Source: Salinibacter sp. 10B (lineage in GTDB: Bacteria; Bacteroidota; Rhodothermia; Rhodothermales; Salinibacteraceae). From it: 64,000 bases of DNA. The DNA is taken from the NCBI RefSeq assembly GCF_002954405.1, contig NZ_MQWC01000004.1:2221909-2285908 (forward strand). The letters are read 5' to 3'. The notes under the pieces are model-generated. The model ran no database searches. It was not told where the DNA came from and saw nothing but the letters and a program-made list of their open reading frames with translations. Both the position numbers and the translations under genes were made by a program. Below are positions 27,360 through 35,440 of this stretch, piece after piece (positions within the stretch are counted from its first letter, which is position 1; the number at the start of each line of letters is the position of its first letter).

Positions 27360-28517
27360 TCACCCAGTGCTCCGGAGAAGACCATCGTACAGCTGCACAA
27401 GGCGCCGTCCCATGATCTCCCACCGATACGCCTGCGCCGCCTGTAGCGCAGCCTCGGATCGTTTCCGATACTCCCCTGGGTGCTGGTGCCAATGCTGAAT
27501 TACGTCGAGGGCCTGTCGGGGCTCGTTGGAGGGCACTACTGCTCCACACTCATGCGTTTCGACAAAGCGACGCCACACCGGAAAATCGGTGCAGAGGATG
27601 GGGAGGCCGTAGTGCAGGTATTCGTAAAACTTCGTCGGGATCTTTTCGACCTGATTCGGGTGGTCCGTGCCCAAGACAACGCCTACGTGCGCCTCCGCAT
27701 AGTGCTGGACGAGCTGGTTCCACGGGACGTACGTGTCCCACCCCACGCGCTCGACCACGTCGCCAAGACCCTCTCGTCGAATGCGTCGCTCCGCCCGACG
27801 ACGGGACGCCTCGACGTAGCACACACCGACCAACCGAAGTCGTGCATCCAGACCGCCGGCCTTCATGTGCCCCGCCAGATCGATCAGTTGCGAAAGCCCT
27901 CGTCCTCCCCCATCGCCCATAACGCCTGTGTAGAGTGTCCGAATCGGTCCTGACCTCGGAAGGGAGCACGGCGCCCGCTGCTCCTCCGCACCCTGCTGGT
28001 CTTGTTTCCGATCAAGAGGCTTGTAGTAATTGGCGATCCGCGTGGTCGGCACCTCCTCCGTCTCCACAATGGAAAGGTGCGGTGCGTTGGCCACCACTAC
28101 GTGATCGACCCACCGAAAGCACCATCGCTCCAGTCCCCGAATCAGCCGCCCCACAATGGGCCCGTGCCATCGGTAGTCTTCATGCATGTCGTAGATGATC
28201 TGCCCTTGTGTCTGTCGCTGGAGCAAGCGAGCAAGCGGAAGGAGCTCCGGATCATGGACGTGGTAGCAGTCGGCGTCGAGCGCCACGGCTTCGCGATAGG
28301 CCTCCCATTGAAGAAGAAGACGATGCCCCCACCCGGCTCCCTCGGTCAGTGCCCGGAGGGTGAATTTCTCGCTCTCTTCCGACGTACCATTCTGGGCAAT
28401 CAGGTACGCATCGTACCCAGCCTCCGCCAACGTGCAGAGCTCCTTCCGGACGATCCTCGGATCTTGAGGATGATGCACGGTCGTGATATGTACGATGCGC
28501 TTGTCTGAACGCTGCAT
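27360..28517 (-). CDS. GT4 family glycosyltransferase
   Basis: 385 residues. The GT-B fold is visible as an N-terminal half with HHPQDPRIVRKELCTLAEAG and YHVHDPELLPLARLLQ, and a C-terminal half with TLYTGVMGDGGGRGLSQLI, KIPTKFYEYLHYGLPILCTD and ECGAVVPSNEPRQALDVI (the donor-phosphate Glu region). Soluble or membrane-associated at the inner membrane. It is part of the glycan locus, but donor and acceptor are unknown. MITE copy B lies immediately upstream (28529-28689), between this gene and the GT2 gene, and probably contributes the promoter-proximal sequence or interrupts a former operon. Confidence 0.86.
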   Translation of the reverse strand: MQRSDKRIVHITTVHHPQDPRIVRKELCTLAEAGYDAYLIAQNGTSEESEKFTLRALTEGAGWGHRLLLQWEAYREAVALDADCYHVHDPELLPLARLLQRQTQGQIIYDMHEDYRWHGPIVGRLIRGLERWCFRWVDHVVVANAPHLSIVETEEVPTTRIANYYKPLDRKQDQQGAEEQRAPCSLPRSGPIRTLYTGVMGDGGGRGLSQLIDLAGHMKAGGLDARLRLVGVCYVEASRRRAERRIRREGLGDVVERVGWDTYVPWNQLVQHYAEAHVGVVLGTDHPNQVEKIPTKFYEYLHYGLPILCTDFPVWRRFVETHECGAVVPSNEPRQALDVIQHWHQHPGEYRKRSEAALQAAQAYRWEIMGRRLVQLYDGLLRSTG

Positions 28518-28528
28518 CTAAGATCTAA

Positions 28529-28689
28529 GAGACTGTTTTGATTTCACACGATCGCATTTCAGGCTGAGCGTAACGACCGCAGGTCGTCGAAATCTCTCTG
28601 TGTTAGGGGCTTCCGAACTATGAACGGTCCCCTCAGGTCGGCGAAACACCTCTGCGATTTTCACTCCGGCCAAAAATCAAAACAGTCTC
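28529..28689 (-). mobile_element. MITE-like element, copy B (161 bp), with TAA target duplication
   Basis: Perfect 16-bp terminal inverted repeats, GAGACTGTTTTGATTT at both ends, flanked by TAA at 28526-28528 and 28690-28692. It runs in the opposite direction to copy A and has the most divergent interior, although the CACACGAT..CATTTCAGGC..GAGCG segment and the internal dyad CGACC GCA GGTCG are kept. No transposase or plausible gene is inside. Intact ends with a changed interior suggest an older or distinct subfamily whose ends are still selected or were recently mobilised. Confidence 0.8.
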
Positions 28690-28728
28690 TAAGAAGGGGC
28701 CGGTCCCAAAAGCCCGTGATCAGAAAAG

Positions 28729-29724
28729 TCAGTGCGTGGAGGGAAACTGTTTGGGATCATAGTATTTCCCTGAACGGCCCGAAATGCCGTGCCAGAAGGC
28801 TCGGGCAAGAACGGTGACCCGCAGCCACTTGTGATCATCGAGACACAGCACCGCTACGACACTCCGCAGGAAACGATACAGCCCCACCACATATCCCCTC
28901 CAGCGCTGCCGTCGGGTTTGAGCATGCTTGCGCACAATCAGAAGCTCATTTCGAAGGAGGTAGTAGCGTCGCCAGTAACTGTCGATGGGCCGCTCCCCCC
29001 AGAACCGAGCCCAAAGGGACGTGGGAATGTCCTTACTCTCCGACGCGTCGTGATGGACGATGCGGCTATCTCGCACCAGATACACGTGCCCCCAATTCGA
29101 CAGCCGAAGCACGTATTCGTTGTCGTCAGACCGGATAAAAAAGTCGGCTTCCGGCAATCCGACATCGCGAACGGCCTGTGCGCGGACCATCAACCCCACA
29201 AAGGTAGCGTAACCAATTTTTTCTACTCCACTCCCCGTCCCAGACACTCGGTCATAGGTCATACGAAACGGCGCGTACCACCCGACTGAGCCCTTCTGAA
29301 TCGTCCCATCTGGATTTACACGTAGCGACGCGAGTCCCGCTGTCTTCTCTTCGCGATGACGCCCCGATGAAAAGAGCCGTTCGAGAGCGTCGGGATTCGG
29401 CTCGGCATCATCATCCATCACCCACATCCACTCCACGTCCCGCGACACTGCCTGCTTCATCCCTTCGTGGAAGCCACCTGCCCCACCCCGGTTCTCGTCG
29501 AGCACCCGCAGGGTCACCTCCGGGAAGTCGGCCCGCACCATCGCCGCGGTGCCATCAGTGCTCGCGTTGTCGACGACGATGATCTCTGCAATCGGGTGCG
29601 TCTGGTTCTGCAGGGCCTCCAGGCACTGCCGCAAGAGCGCCTTGCGCTCGTAGGTAACCACAATCGCAGCGACCGTAGCAGATTCGGGCTGCTCAGGTGA
29701 CGGTTCCGATGACGAGATCGACAT
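28729..29724 (-). CDS. GT2 family glycosyltransferase (first of a paralogous pair)
   Basis: 331 residues from the ATG at 29724; the frame is open 12 codons further. GT-A fold: VAAIVVTYERKALLRQCLEA, VVDNASTDGTAAM, NRGGAGGFHEGM and the metal-binding WVMDDDAEPNPDALE. GGAGGF plus DDDAEP is a pattern I associate with galactofuranosyl- and rhamnosyl-transferases. The paralogue at 29774-30757 lies directly upstream, 49 bp away. The first ~110 residues of the two are almost the same while the rest has diverged, with a 122-bp stretch (29512-29633) differing at three positions. The last ~80 residues are rich in Arg and aromatic residues, probably the acceptor or membrane-associated end. Confidence 0.88.
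   Translation of the reverse strand: MSISSSEPSPEQPESATVAAIVVTYERKALLRQCLEALQNQTHPIAEIIVVDNASTDGTAAMVRADFPEVTLRVLDENRGGAGGFHEGMKQAVSRDVEWMWVMDDDAEPNPDALERLFSSGRHREEKTAGLASLRVNPDGTIQKGSVGWYAPFRMTYDRVSGTGSGVEKIGYATFVGLMVRAQAVRDVGLPEADFFIRSDDNEYVLRLSNWGHVYLVRDSRIVHHDASESKDIPTSLWARFWGERPIDSYWRRYYLLRNELLIVRKHAQTRRQRWRGYVVGLYRFLRSVVAVLCLDDHKWLRVTVLARAFWHGISGRSGKYYDPKQFPSTH
29512..29633 (-). repeat. 122-bp near-identical tract shared by the two GT2 genes (copy 1)
   Basis: Matches 30560-30681 in the upstream paralogue with mismatches only at 29590, 29592 and 29605, the first 78 bp being identical. Sequence on both sides is much less alike. It encodes the end of the first strand, the VVDNASTDGTAAMVRADFPE segment and adjoining residues. 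This is what gene conversion or a recent partial duplication would leave. Confidence 0.8.
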
Positions 29725-29773
29725 CACGATTCTGAATGCCCTAATGAGTCGGCAGTGCAACGGGCAAGCGGGA

Positions 29774-30757
29774 TCACTCCGAGGAGGCGTCGAGATAATG
29801 CTCCGGATCGACCCGCTTTCCCGTCCGCCCCGTCAAGCCGTCAACGATTCCCCAGAACAGGATCTGGAGCTTTCCCCACTTGTGGGAGCTGTACAGGAAC
29901 ACCGACCCGGCACTTCGGAGTCCCCGGAAAAGCACCCGCGCGTATCCCCGCATCCGCTGGGGGGCGGACGAAACGTGCCGACGGAGGATGAGAAGGCGAT
30001 TTCTGTATCCGTAGTAATATCGCCAGTAGTAGCTCAATTTGAAATACCGCCAGGGCTTGGCCTCGCCCTTCTCCTGGCTTCGCCTCTCTTCGGATACGTG
30101 GTGTGTAACTCGGCTACTCCGCACCAGGTAGATGCGTCCTTCGCTTGCGAGACGAAGACAATACTCCACGTCGTCGTACCACAGGAAAAAGTCCGCCGCC
30201 GGAAGTCCTACCCGGTGCACGACATCCACACGACAGAGGAGTCCGACGAAGGCCGCATAGGAGATTTCCGTGCAGTCCTCGTCGGCAGCCGCAACGGGCT
30301 CGACCTCGGCGCGCACCGGATCGTACCAGCCGGCCTGGTCGTACTGCGGCCGCCCCGATGGAAACCGCTTCAGGGGACTTAGTGCCACCGTATCGGGGGC
30401 CGAATGCACTCCTGAATCGAAAAGCATCTCCAGCGCCGTCTCTGCTGGCTCCGCGTCGTCGTCCATGACCCAAACCCAGTCTACGTCCTGCGCCACTGCC
30501 GCCGTCATCCCCTCGTGAAAGCCGCCCGCCCCGCCCTGGTTCTCCTCCAGCGACTGCAAGGTCACCTCCGGGAAGTCGGCCCGCACCATCGCCGCGGTGC
30601 CATCAGTGCTCGCGTTGTCGACGACGATGATCTCTGCCACCGGGTGCGTCTGATTCTGCAGGGCCTCCAGGCACTGCCGCAGAAGCGTCTTGCGATTGTA
30701 GGTCACCACCACGGCAGCGACCCTCGGTTCAGCGGACGGGGAGGCAGAATCAGTCAT
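29774..30757 (-). CDS. GT2 family glycosyltransferase (second of a paralogous pair)
   Basis: 327 residues from the ATG at 30757, which overlaps the TGA of the upstream flavoprotein gene in an ATGA junction; the longer open frame upstream is just the other gene's sequence. It has the same motifs as its neighbour: VAAVVVTYNRKTLLRQCLEA, VVDNASTDGTAAM, NQGGAGGFHEGM and WVMDDDAEPAETALE. The C-terminal half (YAAFVGLLCRVDVVHRVGLP, WYDDVEYCLRLASEGRIYLV) follows the same plan with different residues, suggesting a different acceptor. Translational coupling to the flavoprotein suggests the two act on the same sugar. Confidence 0.88.
   Translation of the reverse strand: MTDSASPSAEPRVAAVVVTYNRKTLLRQCLEALQNQTHPVAEIIVVDNASTDGTAAMVRADFPEVTLQSLEENQGGAGGFHEGMTAAVAQDVDWVWVMDDDAEPAETALEMLFDSGVHSAPDTVALSPLKRFPSGRPQYDQAGWYDPVRAEVEPVAAADEDCTEISYAAFVGLLCRVDVVHRVGLPAADFFLWYDDVEYCLRLASEGRIYLVRSSRVTHHVSEERRSQEKGEAKPWRYFKLSYYWRYYYGYRNRLLILRRHVSSAPQRMRGYARVLFRGLRSAGSVFLYSSHKWGKLQILFWGIVDGLTGRTGKRVDPEHYLDASSE
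30560..30681 (-). repeat. 122-bp near-identical tract shared by the two GT2 genes (copy 2)
   Basis: Partner of 29512-29633, in direct orientation 1048 bp away, with three mismatches. Recombination between the copies would remove 1048 bp and fuse the two glycosyltransferases into one chimeric gene with the reading frame kept, because both tracts sit at the same codon position. Confidence 0.8.
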
Positions 30758-32046
30758 TTGCGCACCGTCCCTCCGACGAATAAACCATCCTGCAGGGACT
30801 CTGCGATGCCCTGAAAGACCCACCGTCCATAGCGCCCGACCATGAGAATGTCGTGATCGTCCAGGACGCTCAGGGCCTCCTCTTTCCAGGTCGACTGTGG
30901 CCAGGACCACGTGTAGGCCACGTCGATCCACGTCGGATCCACAACCTCCGCCTCCTCAATGTATCCCCATCGCGTCAACTCGTCCACGACCGACGCCGCG
31001 TACTGGTCCACCTCATCAGCCGACGGCTTCTCGCCGCCCCGATACGCGCGCTCCACGTAGATGCTCACACGGTCGTCCAACCCGTCCGGGAGAAAGTCCT
31101 CTTCTACGTTCGAGTAGAAGCCGACCCGGTGAAAGCCGGACTCGCTTTGCGGAACGTAGATCCAGTGATCCTCGGGACACTCGGGACCGCGCACGGCTCC
31201 CACGTTCAGGACGAGAACGGACGTGTGCGGATCGGGCCGCGACGGCACCGACAGGTCCGTCATCTCCATCATCTCGTTGAGGGGCAGCGTCGAGACGAGA
31301 CGGTCGTACCTCTCCGTGGCGCCGTCCTCGAAGGCCACCGTCTTTGTTTCCACGTCCACGTCCACCGCCCGCTTGCCGTATCGCACATCGCACTGGCTCG
31401 CGAGGCGCTGCATGAGCGTATTCAGCCCCTCCTCCGGGTAGAGAAACTCGACGTTGTACCCGACCTCCTTGGCCTGCCCGAAGGCCCCCTCCACCACGTC
31501 CTCTACGTCGGCGGGCGACTTGTACGGGTCCTGCGGGGCAATCTCTTCGTAGAGTCCTGCCGTGTAGAGATCGTGGAAGGGATCGAAAAAGACCTCACAG
31601 AGCGTCTCGCCGAAGCTGCAGTAGAGCCAGTCCTTCATCTTCTGCCGCGGCTCGTCCGGCGCGTGGATCATGTCGGTGAGGGCATCCGCGGCAAGCGCTT
31701 CGTCAAATCGCTTCAGGTGATTCTGCAGGGGATACGGCACCCGTAGATCCCGCTCGGGAAGGTACACGGCCGACTGTCGCTCATACTTCTGCATCGGCGT
31801 CAAGCGGCGCATGAAACGCTTGGCCGCCGGGTGCCCACCGAAGATCCAGTGGCCGCCGCCGATTTCAAACCGGTAGGTGGGGCACGACGCCGGACGTTCG
31901 TGCAATCGCTCGGTGCCGCCCGGCTCCACATAGTACGACGCGCAGATGCCCCCGGGCGCCTCCCGTGCTTCACAAACAGGATGGCCGGAGGCATAGCCCG
32001 CAGCGAGGCCCGTGATGCCCCCACCGAGAATGATACAATCGCTCAT
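30754..32046 (-). CDS. FAD-dependent amine-oxidase-fold protein, UDP-galactopyranose-mutase-like
   Basis: 430 residues from the ATG at 32046 (the frame is open 23 codons further). The N-terminus CIILGGGITGLAAGYASG is the dinucleotide-binding fold, followed by EAREAPGGICASY. GGGHWIFGG and VPYPLQNHLKRF resemble segments of UDP-galactopyranose mutase and of protoporphyrinogen-oxidase-like proteins in polysaccharide loci. Near the C-terminus, ILMVGRYGRWVFQGIAESLQDG fits the FAD-contacting end of the fold. It overlaps a GT2 gene of the GGAGGF/DDDA type by 4 bp, which would suit a galactofuranose route, though a true UGM assignment is unproven. It could instead be another sugar or lipid oxidoreductase. 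Confidence 0.65.
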   Translation of the reverse strand: MSDCIILGGGITGLAAGYASGHPVCEAREAPGGICASYYVEPGGTERLHERPASCPTYRFEIGGGHWIFGGHPAAKRFMRRLTPMQKYERQSAVYLPERDLRVPYPLQNHLKRFDEALAADALTDMIHAPDEPRQKMKDWLYCSFGETLCEVFFDPFHDLYTAGLYEEIAPQDPYKSPADVEDVVEGAFGQAKEVGYNVEFLYPEEGLNTLMQRLASQCDVRYGKRAVDVDVETKTVAFEDGATERYDRLVSTLPLNEMMEMTDLSVPSRPDPHTSVLVLNVGAVRGPECPEDHWIYVPQSESGFHRVGFYSNVEEDFLPDGLDDRVSIYVERAYRGGEKPSADEVDQYAASVVDELTRWGYIEEAEVVDPTWIDVAYTWSWPQSTWKEEALSVLDDHDILMVGRYGRWVFQGIAESLQDGLFVGGTVRK

Positions 32047-32199
32047 AAAGACGTGCGTAGTCGATGGAGAACCGTCAAAGTGCCCCGTACCGCGTCGCTC
32101 AGAGGTGATGCCCAATGAACTTCCTGCTGTCAGTATATAAGTTTCACAGACTCATGTCCAGCCGTCCCCCCAACTCCCGTTGATGACGCCACGCGCCCT

Positions 32200-33534
32200 A
32201 TGCTTCAGCATGTACGGACCCTGCTCCGCCGATGGAGACAATCAATCGCAGCCCGCGGCGCGAGCCTCGTATTCATGACGCGTGTGGTGGGGGCCGGACT
32301 CAGTCTCGTCCTCCATGTCCTCCTGGCCCGATGGGCAGGCCCCACCGTGTACGGCACCTACAGCTACGCCATCGCCTGGGTCGCCACCCTCTCCATCGCC
32401 GTGGGACTCGGCTTCCCAGAAGCCTCGCTCCGATTTATTCCCACCTACCTCCAATCGGAGAACTGGAAGCCCCTGCACGGAATTGTCCAGCGGGGCGAAC
32501 GTCTTACACTCCTCATAAGCGTAGCGGTGAGCCTGCTCGTGACAGCAGGCGTCTGGGGACTGCCCTTCGTCCCATCCGGGCCTACCACACAGGCCATTCT
32601 CATTGCGTTCTGGGCCCTCCCCTTCTCTGCCCTCGTCCGCTATTATACCGAAGCGTGCCGGGCCGCCGATCAAATTGCCGCTGCATATGCGGCTCCACGG
32701 TTGCTTCGTCCCGGCATCATGATTACCGGCATCGCGATGCTAGCGTGGCTTCCGGTCGGCGTACTGAGCGGCCCGTCGGTGACGGCACTGTTCGGGATTG
32801 CGCTCCTTCCCATTTTGGCTGTTCAACGGATATCCTTTCGTCGCCTGATCACCGTGGAAAGCCCATCGGTCGCCCCCCAATTCGAGACCCGGCGCTGGCT
32901 GCGCGTCGCCATGCCCCTGCTCCTGGTGACCGGCTTTACCACGCTTCTCCGAAAGACGGACCTCCTCTTCGTTGGCTGGATGCTCGACATGCAGGCAGCG
33001 GGCCTCTACCAGGCCGCCGTCACCGTTGCTGCCCCCGTAGGCTTCATCCTCAACGCCGTCAATGCCGTGGCCGCGCCCCGCTTTGCCCGGCTTCACGCGA
33101 ATAATCAGAACCGGAAGCTCCGCCGTTTTGTCCGAACTCTCGCCCACTGGCTCTTCTGGCCCACGCTCGTCTTTTCCCTTCTGATTGCCGTCGGCGCCCC
33201 GCTTTTCCTCAACATCTTCGGTCCCGAGTTTAAAACGGCCCAAGCCCCTCTTCTCCTCCTCATCCTCAGTCACCTCATCAATGCCGGCACCGGGTCCGTC
33301 GGCCATCTTCTCAACATGACAGGTCACCATCGAGACAGTACACGTGTGTACGGAATCACGACCGTACTCAATCTTGTTATCACGCCGATCTGTATTCACC
33401 ATTTTGGACTCTGGGGGGCCGCGGCTGCAACGACCGGTTCGGCTCTCGTTTGGAATGCGTGGCTGCATCACGTCGTGCAAAAGCGCCTTGGTCTCACCCC
33501 TTCCATCCTTTTCGCAGTGCAACCTTCCCGCTAG
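32200..33534 (+). CDS. wzx: Oligosaccharide flippase (Wzx-like, MOP superfamily)
   Basis: 444 residues with about 12 hydrophobic segments across the length, for example VVGAGLSLVLHVLLARWAG at the N-terminus, AVTVAAPVGFILNAVNAVAA in the middle and LLLLILSHLINAGTGSVGHL near the end. The segment LARWAGPTVYGTYSYAIAW is typical of polysaccharide-biosynthesis exporters (RfbX/Wzx). It moves the undecaprenyl-linked repeat unit from the cytoplasmic to the periplasmic face of the inner membrane. It is divergent from the flavoprotein gene (153-bp gap, no gene seen) and immediately precedes the sulfotransferase (1 bp between stop and start). No polymerase (Wzy) or chain-length regulator is visible in the window. 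Confidence 0.88.
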   Translation: MLQHVRTLLRRWRQSIAARGASLVFMTRVVGAGLSLVLHVLLARWAGPTVYGTYSYAIAWVATLSIAVGLGFPEASLRFIPTYLQSENWKPLHGIVQRGERLTLLISVAVSLLVTAGVWGLPFVPSGPTTQAILIAFWALPFSALVRYYTEACRAADQIAAAYAAPRLLRPGIMITGIAMLAWLPVGVLSGPSVTALFGIALLPILAVQRISFRRLITVESPSVAPQFETRRWLRVAMPLLLVTGFTTLLRKTDLLFVGWMLDMQAAGLYQAAVTVAAPVGFILNAVNAVAAPRFARLHANNQNRKLRRFVRTLAHWLFWPTLVFSLLIAVGAPLFLNIFGPEFKTAQAPLLLLILSHLINAGTGSVGHLLNMTGHHRDSTRVYGITTVLNLVITPICIHHFGLWGAAAATTGSALVWNAWLHHVVQKRLGLTPSILFAVQPSR

Positions 33535-33535
33535 G

Positions 33536-34483
33536 ATGTCCTGCCTGCCCACCTTCCTTCTGATCGGTGCCGCTAAATCGGGGACAACGTCGCTGTATCA
33601 ATACCTCGGACAGCATCCCGAGATTTTCGTTAGTCCTCTAAAGGAGCCAAACTTTTTCGCATTTAAGGGGCAGGACGTGTGTTTCCAAGGCCCCGGCGAC
33701 GAACGATGCAACCGGCTCTCCATCACCTCTCTGCCTGAATACAAGACCCTCTTTCAGAATACAGACGCACCGGTTCGTGGCGAGGCCTCTCCTTCGTCGC
33801 TCGTCTACCCACACGCTCCACACCGAATCGCGGAGCACGTGCCAGACGCAAAACTCCTCGCGGTTTTACGCAACCCCGTGGATCGGGCGTACTCAAACTT
33901 TCTCATGATGATCAAGCAAGGACGTGAGCCGCACCGGGACTTCGCCACGGCCCTTGCAAAAGAGGAGCCTCGTCTGGAGGCGGGCTGGAGTTACTTCTGG
34001 GGATACAAGAATTTTGGGTTCTACCATAACCAACTGTCTCGGTACTACGATGTATTTCCTAAGGACCAAATATACGTGTGCCTCTTCCGAGACCTCGTTC
34101 AGACTCCCTCCGCACTCCTTTCAGATCTCTTTTCTTTTCTTGGTGCAGCCCCTTCCTTTCAGCCGGACATCTTAAAACGGCACAACCCCTCCGGCATTCC
34201 TCAATTCGAATCGCTGCACTGGCTGCTCTACCACGCGGGCCTTCGCCCCACTCTCAAGTCTCTCCTTCCCCCTTCAGTGACCCGATTTTTCTCCTCCCAC
34301 TTCTCCGACATTTCCCAAACCCTCCATCGTTGGAAACAGCACCTGGTACACCATAATCTACGTCGTCCCTCCATGCCCCCCGAGGTGCGTCGTCATCTAC
34401 AGTCCTTATACCGCGACGACATCCTCCGCCTCCAAGACCTGATCGACCGCGATCTCTCCCACTGGCTCGACGATTCATCCTGA
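33536..34483 (+). CDS. PAPS-dependent carbohydrate sulfotransferase
   Basis: 315 residues from the ATG at 33536, directly after the flippase stop; the frame is open upstream only inside wzx. The 5'-phosphosulfate loop is LLIGAAKSGTTSLYQYL, with Lys14-Ser-Gly-Thr-Thr at residues 14-18. The 3'-phosphate site is VLRNPVDRAYSNF, with Arg112 and Ser120. SPLKEPNFF after strand 2 is shared with heparan-sulfate N- and O-sulfotransferases. It transfers sulfate from PAPS to a hydroxyl or amino group, most likely on a glycan given its setting. It is cytoplasmic by sequence (no signal peptide), so it probably acts on the lipid-linked unit before flipping. CysD and CysNC from the same locus would supply PAPS. 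Confidence 0.9.
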   Translation: MSCLPTFLLIGAAKSGTTSLYQYLGQHPEIFVSPLKEPNFFAFKGQDVCFQGPGDERCNRLSITSLPEYKTLFQNTDAPVRGEASPSSLVYPHAPHRIAEHVPDAKLLAVLRNPVDRAYSNFLMMIKQGREPHRDFATALAKEEPRLEAGWSYFWGYKNFGFYHNQLSRYYDVFPKDQIYVCLFRDLVQTPSALLSDLFSFLGAAPSFQPDILKRHNPSGIPQFESLHWLLYHAGLRPTLKSLLPPSVTRFFSSHFSDISQTLHRWKQHLVHHNLRRPSMPPEVRRHLQSLYRDDILRLQDLIDRDLSHWLDDSS

Positions 34484-34624
34484 GTAGCCTGTGCTGGCAA
34501 ACGAAGAGCCAGTTGTGCGTGCCCCCGGAACCCCATCGCACCCACGCTTTACGATCCAGGCAGGCTGGGTTTTTGCTTCTATCGACTTGCCCTCCTATCG
34601 CCCGCTCACCGCCCTTCTGCCCTT

Positions 34625-35392
34625 ATGCCCCCGCCCAACGGCCCCACAACGGACACCGAAAATGCCCGCCTACTCATCGTGGAAGACGATCCGGACGTAG
34701 GCACCGGTCTCGAAGACTTCTTCTCCATCAAAGGCTACGACGTCACGCGGGTCACGGACGGTGCGGACGCCGTGCAGCAAATGACGATGCTTCCGCCCTA
34801 CGACGTTGTGCTTCTGGACGTGATGCTGCCGGACAAGGATGGGTTCGAGGTGCTGCGCGAGGCGCGCAAGGCGGGGGTCGACTCGCCCGTTATCATGCTC
34901 ACGGCCAAGTCGGAGTCAAAACACAAGCTCCGGGGCTTCGACCTGGGGGCCGACGACTACGTAACCAAGCCGTTCGACGCGAAAGAGCTGGCCGCCCGGG
35001 TACGGGCTGTCCTCCAGCGCAGCCGTGAACCCGATGAGATGCCGGATGTGGGAGACGTGTACTCGTTCGACGACTATACAATCGACTTCACGGACGAGTC
35101 AGCTACGAAGGACGGGGAGGAGATCGAATTTACGGACCTGGAGTTCGACATCCTGGAGTACTTCATCAACCATCGCGGCCGCACTGTGAGCCGCAAACAG
35201 CTGCTCCGCGACGTCTGGGGCATCAGCGGCGACATCACCACCCGGACCATCGACCGTCACGTCGCGTCCCTCCGCAAAAAAATCGAACCCGACCCCGACG
35301 ATCCAACCTACATTCGGACGGTGTACGGCATCGGGTATAAGTTTGTGGAGGACGCGTCGTCCGATGCCGCCGACGAAGACGCAGCGTCTTGA
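34625..35392 (+). CDS. OmpR/PhoB-family response regulator
   Basis: 255 residues. The receiver domain (~15-130) has LLIVEDDPDVG, the phosphorylated Asp65 in VVLLDVMLPDKDGFEV, MLTAK and DYVTKPFDAKELAARV. The winged-helix domain (~155-245) has FTDLEFDILEYFINHRGRTVSRKQLL and TRTIDRHVASLRKKIEPD, then TVYGIGYKF. The C-terminus is an acidic tail (DASSDAADEDAAS). No histidine kinase is adjacent: upstream is the sulfotransferase (141-bp gap) and downstream the convergent mltG. Its sensor therefore sits elsewhere, and a regulatory role over the glycan locus is possible but unproven. Confidence 0.94.
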   Translation: MPPPNGPTTDTENARLLIVEDDPDVGTGLEDFFSIKGYDVTRVTDGADAVQQMTMLPPYDVVLLDVMLPDKDGFEVLREARKAGVDSPVIMLTAKSESKHKLRGFDLGADDYVTKPFDAKELAARVRAVLQRSREPDEMPDVGDVYSFDDYTIDFTDESATKDGEEIEFTDLEFDILEYFINHRGRTVSRKQLLRDVWGISGDITTRTIDRHVASLRKKIEPDPDDPTYIRTVYGIGYKFVEDASSDAADEDAAS

Positions 35393-35440
35393 TGACCCCG
35401 ACAGGCTGTCCCGCTGCCACCGCGGCCATGCCTCAGTACT

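Noticed and set aside
30758-30931. Longer N-terminus for the second GT2 (58 extra codons)
   Set aside because: This stretch overlaps the flavoprotein gene in another frame and lacks conservation; the ATG at the ATGA junction gives a normal GT2 start.
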